Source: Takakia lepidozioides (lineage: Eukaryota; Streptophyta; Takakiopsida; Takakiales; Takakiaceae). From it: a stretch of DNA of 64,000 bases. Positions 61,401 through 64,000 of this stretch are shown here, one piece after another. The translations under genes and the position numbers were made by a program. The notes beneath the pieces are model-generated. The model ran no database searches and was not told the origin of the DNA. It was given only the letters and a program-made list of their open reading frames with translations. Each line of letters starts with the position of its first letter. The stretch's first letter is position 1. Location: NCBI GenBank assembly GCA_030704615.1, contig CM060731.1, forward strand, positions 16,864,001 to 16,928,000. Direction: 5' to 3'.

Positions 61401-62929
61401 GGCTCTCCCGACCCTTAAGTGCCCCTGGATCAGTGGCTGGCCCACGACCAGGCATCCACATCCCAATGCTGCACACTGCCACACCATTAGCTCGTTCTAT
61501 GAGTGCCGCAGGCCGGTTAGGGGTGGGAGTTGAAGCAGCTGGGGGAACTCATAGTATGGGCACAGTCCCACAGAGTCCTCCAGTAACCCCCTCTTATAGG
61601 AACGCTGCTGCTGGCAAGATGAGAGGGTCACTTGGCCTCCCAACACATCCCATTCAAACCCCACCAGGAGTTGTGGGAGGTGTTTCAGGTCCCACACTAG
61701 GTGCAACCACATCAGCTGCCTATATGAGTGGTCCAAGTGTGCATTGTCTTCTTCATCAGGCTAATTCGTCAGCAGCTTCCAGCACTACAGCAGTAGCTTC
61801 CTCACCTCCATTAACACCCCCGCCGAAGGTGCGTGGGGGACACTTACAGGTGGCACAGGGGGGGAAGGTGGATCCAGGGGTTAGCCCAGCCACCTCAGCA
61901 GCTATGGCTCCCTCTAGCCCTTCTTTGGGAGCCGAATGTGCAACACCGAATCTGGCAACTCAGGAGAGTGGCAGGACCCAGGGAGGTGCTGGAGGTGGGC
62001 GCTCAACTGTTGGCATCACTTTTGGGACAGTTACTCCTGACATGCTGCACCAGCAACAACAACAGAGACAGGAACAACTGCAGCTCCAGCAGAAAGAGGA
62101 GCAACTACACTCTCAACATCAGCCAACAGCTCAACAGATGACACCTCATCAGCAGGAGCCAGTAGATCAAACTGAGCCCCCATCCCAGGAACCTCAACTC
62201 CTCCATGAGGGTCTACCACATCACCAACATCAGTTACAACACCCACATTTGCAGTCAGGGCAGGAAAACACATTGACTGAAAATGGGACCTTAGGTGGGA
62301 TCAAGCAGACGCCATCTATGGTTACCTTGATGGAAACAGTGAACAGTGGGGCAGTACTGTCAGAAGAGTTCCCTCACCTTGACATCATCAATGACCTGCT
62401 AGAAGATGACCAAAGCTTTGGCATGGCATTGAGTGTCATGCGGCATCATCCAGGGGGTGCCCGTGACTTCAGCAATTGTGATGGATCTCTTTCAGGTGGG
62501 CATGTGGGAATGAACAAGCTCAACCAGTACAGGCAGCTTGGTGCAGATGGAGGAAACTGTGTGAATGGTGTCGGGGTTGAAGGGAGTGAAAGAGGCAGGG
62601 CTCCAGATGATGACCGTTCACGCTTGCACAACGTTGACGGAAACTTGAGAGATAGCAGAAGAATGGGAGCTCCCTTTGCCCACCAACCCCTTGGTCGGCT
62701 TCACAGCTCACATAGTGGGGTCCTTGATGGGGTATCGTCTCACTACTGGCCTACAAGTGCAGGAATGCCAGCTGTAAGCAACAGCAGCAGCAACAATGTA
62801 AGGAACGGGCTGGATACGCACATGGGCTATACCCTAGTGCAAAGCCACCATCTACCCCTCCCTGACTGCTCAGGTTTCTCTCTGGGACACAATGGCTACA
62901 CGGTCTATGCTCCTGCACAGCAGCCATAG
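49420..62929 (+). CDS. TRAF1/MUSE13-14-type MATH domain protein
   Basis: Arabidopsis relatives (TRAF1a/b, MUSE14/13) are MATH adaptors that pair with SINAT and SCF ligases to control autophagy and NLR immune receptor turnover. Twelve GT-AG exons join with consistent phase: 49420-49612, 51622-51733, 52345-52433, 52669-52737, 53428-53557, 56902-57060, 57644-57995, 58256-58368, 58944-59094, 59595-60097, 60522-60726 and 60848-62929, giving 1385 aa. The start gives MACHSRGDYGEAAPSEA; EWRSREQLE and STSPAYWDTDDDDD match the family N-terminus. MATH spans about 70-200 (FTWKIENFSEISKREL; EHDWGWKKFMELSKV). Family motifs include FRCLDCQYRRELVRVYL and DVILKAVVKRFFNEKEVTST. A charged coiled coil covers about 405-530 and a leucine coiled coil about 660-715. 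The last exon (694 codons) is Ser/Pro/Gln/His-rich but keeps FPHLDIINDLLEDD. It is longer than the roughly 1050-1100 aa I recall for Arabidopsis. The gene appears intact. Confidence 0.95.
53700..54300 (-). mobile_element. LINE 3' fragment in intron 5 of the TRAF1-like gene
   Basis: The minus strand includes ETIRPTCRHEGEHSERILMH near 54075-54015, which resembles the C-terminal zinc-knuckle part of the LINE at 32.4 kb. A tail-like ATGAAGCCATAGGCAATAGA with CCATTTTGGACAGAG follows at 53762-53806. Frames are broken. Confidence 0.65.
55860..56200 (-). mobile_element. LINE 3' fragment in intron 5 of the TRAF1-like gene
   Basis: CCTTGTGGCCATAGACCTCG with the following CAGTTTGGATGGAAACGGAG (55866-55911), and the stretch to about 56195, parallel 21014-21425 in the antisense LINE. 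They share the segments around ACAGTTGGTTTGGGCTTTTC and CACCTGTTTATTGTTCAAAG. Confidence 0.8.
57120..57300 (-). mobile_element. LINE tail fragment in intron 6 of the TRAF1-like gene
   Basis: TTTGCCATAGCCTTGTGGCC, ATAGACTCCGGCCAGTTTGG and the following GGAATGAAAGAAAGAAACTT match the family tail seen in intron 1 of the NTMC2T3-like gene. Confidence 0.7.
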
Positions 62930-64000
62930 GTGAAGGGGGCAGCCCAGTTCTGACCATGTGCATTCTAAGAGCTTTTTTCTCTGGACTTATTGGCACCTCA
63001 CTTTCAATCGATATGGAATTAGTCCTGGTCGCTTTGAAGGCCCACTTCAATCCCACTTGAACTCTATTCCTGAGGATTTGGCTATGGCAAGGAGCCCATT
63101 TCAATTCTTGTGGAATACCAGTGGCAGTCAAGGTTTGATGCTGAAGTGTTTTGTTGGGCATCTTGGCCAGCTGTTTGCACTAAAATCTGAATCTCACTGA
63201 ATTTTGGTGATGCCTGCTTTATGATGACTAGGCTGAAGTTTTTCCTGGGATCCCTTGTATGATTCAGTAAACTAGTGAAGATGTGTTTGAGCATTGGGTG
63301 CTTGATGATTTACTTGTTCCCTTATGCTGGTGGGGGGCTTACTATTATGAGGTTAAGTGGCAAAAGTCTTGTTTTGTATGTCATAAAGGAACTATAGTCC
63401 TGTTGACATAGAACCTGCAGGATTTAACCCCTCTGGAGGTGACCATCTGGGAGAATAATTCTCACTAGCTAGAATAGCTCTACTTATAAATAGTCAAGAA
63501 CATGATTACCATCTCTACTTTTGTCCACCTACTTTGAAACCACCCCCAAAAGGGAGCTCTTCCTGTACAGTTTGTAGCCCCCCAAAACTCCGATAAGTCT
63601 TGAGTTCGACAGGATCCGTATCGGACATCTCTGAGTCCGTTAAGCGAAATTTGGGGGTTTAGCTGGCCGATTCCACTGGCAGTAACTCTAGGACCAAATT
63701 GGAGGTCTTGTTAGAAATACCTTTGACATTATGTTTGAACATTTTGCAGCCCCCAAGCACTAGTTCAAAACCACAAAGATTTATGTCAAGGGAATGCTTG
63801 TACCTCAACATCAGGCAGACTGGGAGAGAGACGCCTTATGGAGTGCTTTGGCTTTAGTTACAATGGCCAACAAAAAATGAGTACTCTCATTTTTTCTTCT
63901 AACAAAGCCAATGGCTACCTTGCAGGAAATTGACTCTGCTAAACACATCATATACTAGGAAACAAGTTTTGATGTGGTACTGCTATTGTAGCTCAGTCGC
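62930..64000. other. 3' UTR and downstream spacer of the TRAF1-like gene
   Basis: No protein motif is seen. The first several hundred bases are probably 3' UTR. Around 63590-63655 there is GATCCGTATCGGACATCTCT followed by GAGTCCGTTAAG, which looks like a worn repeat. The window ends in a short TAGCTCAG stretch that resembles a tRNA A box but is cut off. Confidence 0.45.

Noticed and set aside
62751-63161. 136-codon minus-strand open frame
   Set aside because: It overlaps the end of the last TRAF1-like exon and its 3' UTR. The Cys run comes from antisense reading of an AGC repeat.
63980-64000. Start of a tRNA gene at the window end (TAGCTCAG)
   Set aside because: Only an A-box-like octamer is visible before the sequence stops, which is too little to support a call.

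Overview
The window reads as nuclear DNA of a land plant. Coding sequence is cut into many short exons by GT-AG introns, and families known from plants are present: NTMC2T3/SYTF, SINAT, TRAF1/MUSE13-like, a plant acid lipase and PLS-type PPR. Introns and spacers are full of decayed retroelements. The style of the PPR repeats and the large TE-laden introns make me favour a seedless plant (fern, lycophyte or bryophyte), but the species cannot be fixed from the sequence alone. There are no bacterial-style operons.

Layout. 1-7.1 kb is repeat-rich: a 62-bp alternating satellite, short palindrome families, and a possible 4-kb TIR element (2630-6698) whose ends both abut the same kind of ATCACT microsatellite and which encloses a frameshifted PPR pseudogene. 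7.15-11.45 kb holds the most unusual locus: nine exons that together encode a ParB-like domain followed by a circularly permuted (beta-class-like) DNA methyltransferase fold. Both catalytic motifs are altered and the frame is broken in two places. Five copies of a GAGTGCG/CGCACTC palindrome lie upstream of it and in its introns. 11.5-19.9 kb has no gene I can support, but carries a nested inverted-repeat (foldback) element at 15.9-16.4 kb and a purine/pyrimidine strand-switch repeat at 14.3-14.7 kb.

19.9-33.05 kb (+) is a complete 14-exon NTMC2T3/SYTF-type protein (TM anchor, SMP, three C2 domains, C-terminal coiled coil; 845 aa). Its first intron holds a degenerate non-LTR retrotransposon in antisense orientation, and other introns carry fragments of the same family. 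34.9-37.5 kb (-) is a three-exon SINAT-type RING E3 ligase (306 aa). 44.1-48.3 kb (+) is a secreted acid-lipase-like gene with unusual active-site surroundings. 49.4-62.9 kb (+) is a 12-exon TRAF1/MUSE13-14-type MATH protein (1385 aa) with a very long low-complexity last exon.

How genes may work together. In Arabidopsis, TRAF1 MATH proteins and SINAT RING ligases act as partners in ubiquitin control of autophagy (ATG6/ATG13 turnover). Here one gene of each family lies about 12 kb apart, with only the lipase between them. The linkage is seen; any functional meaning is inference. The other genes show no obvious common pathway.
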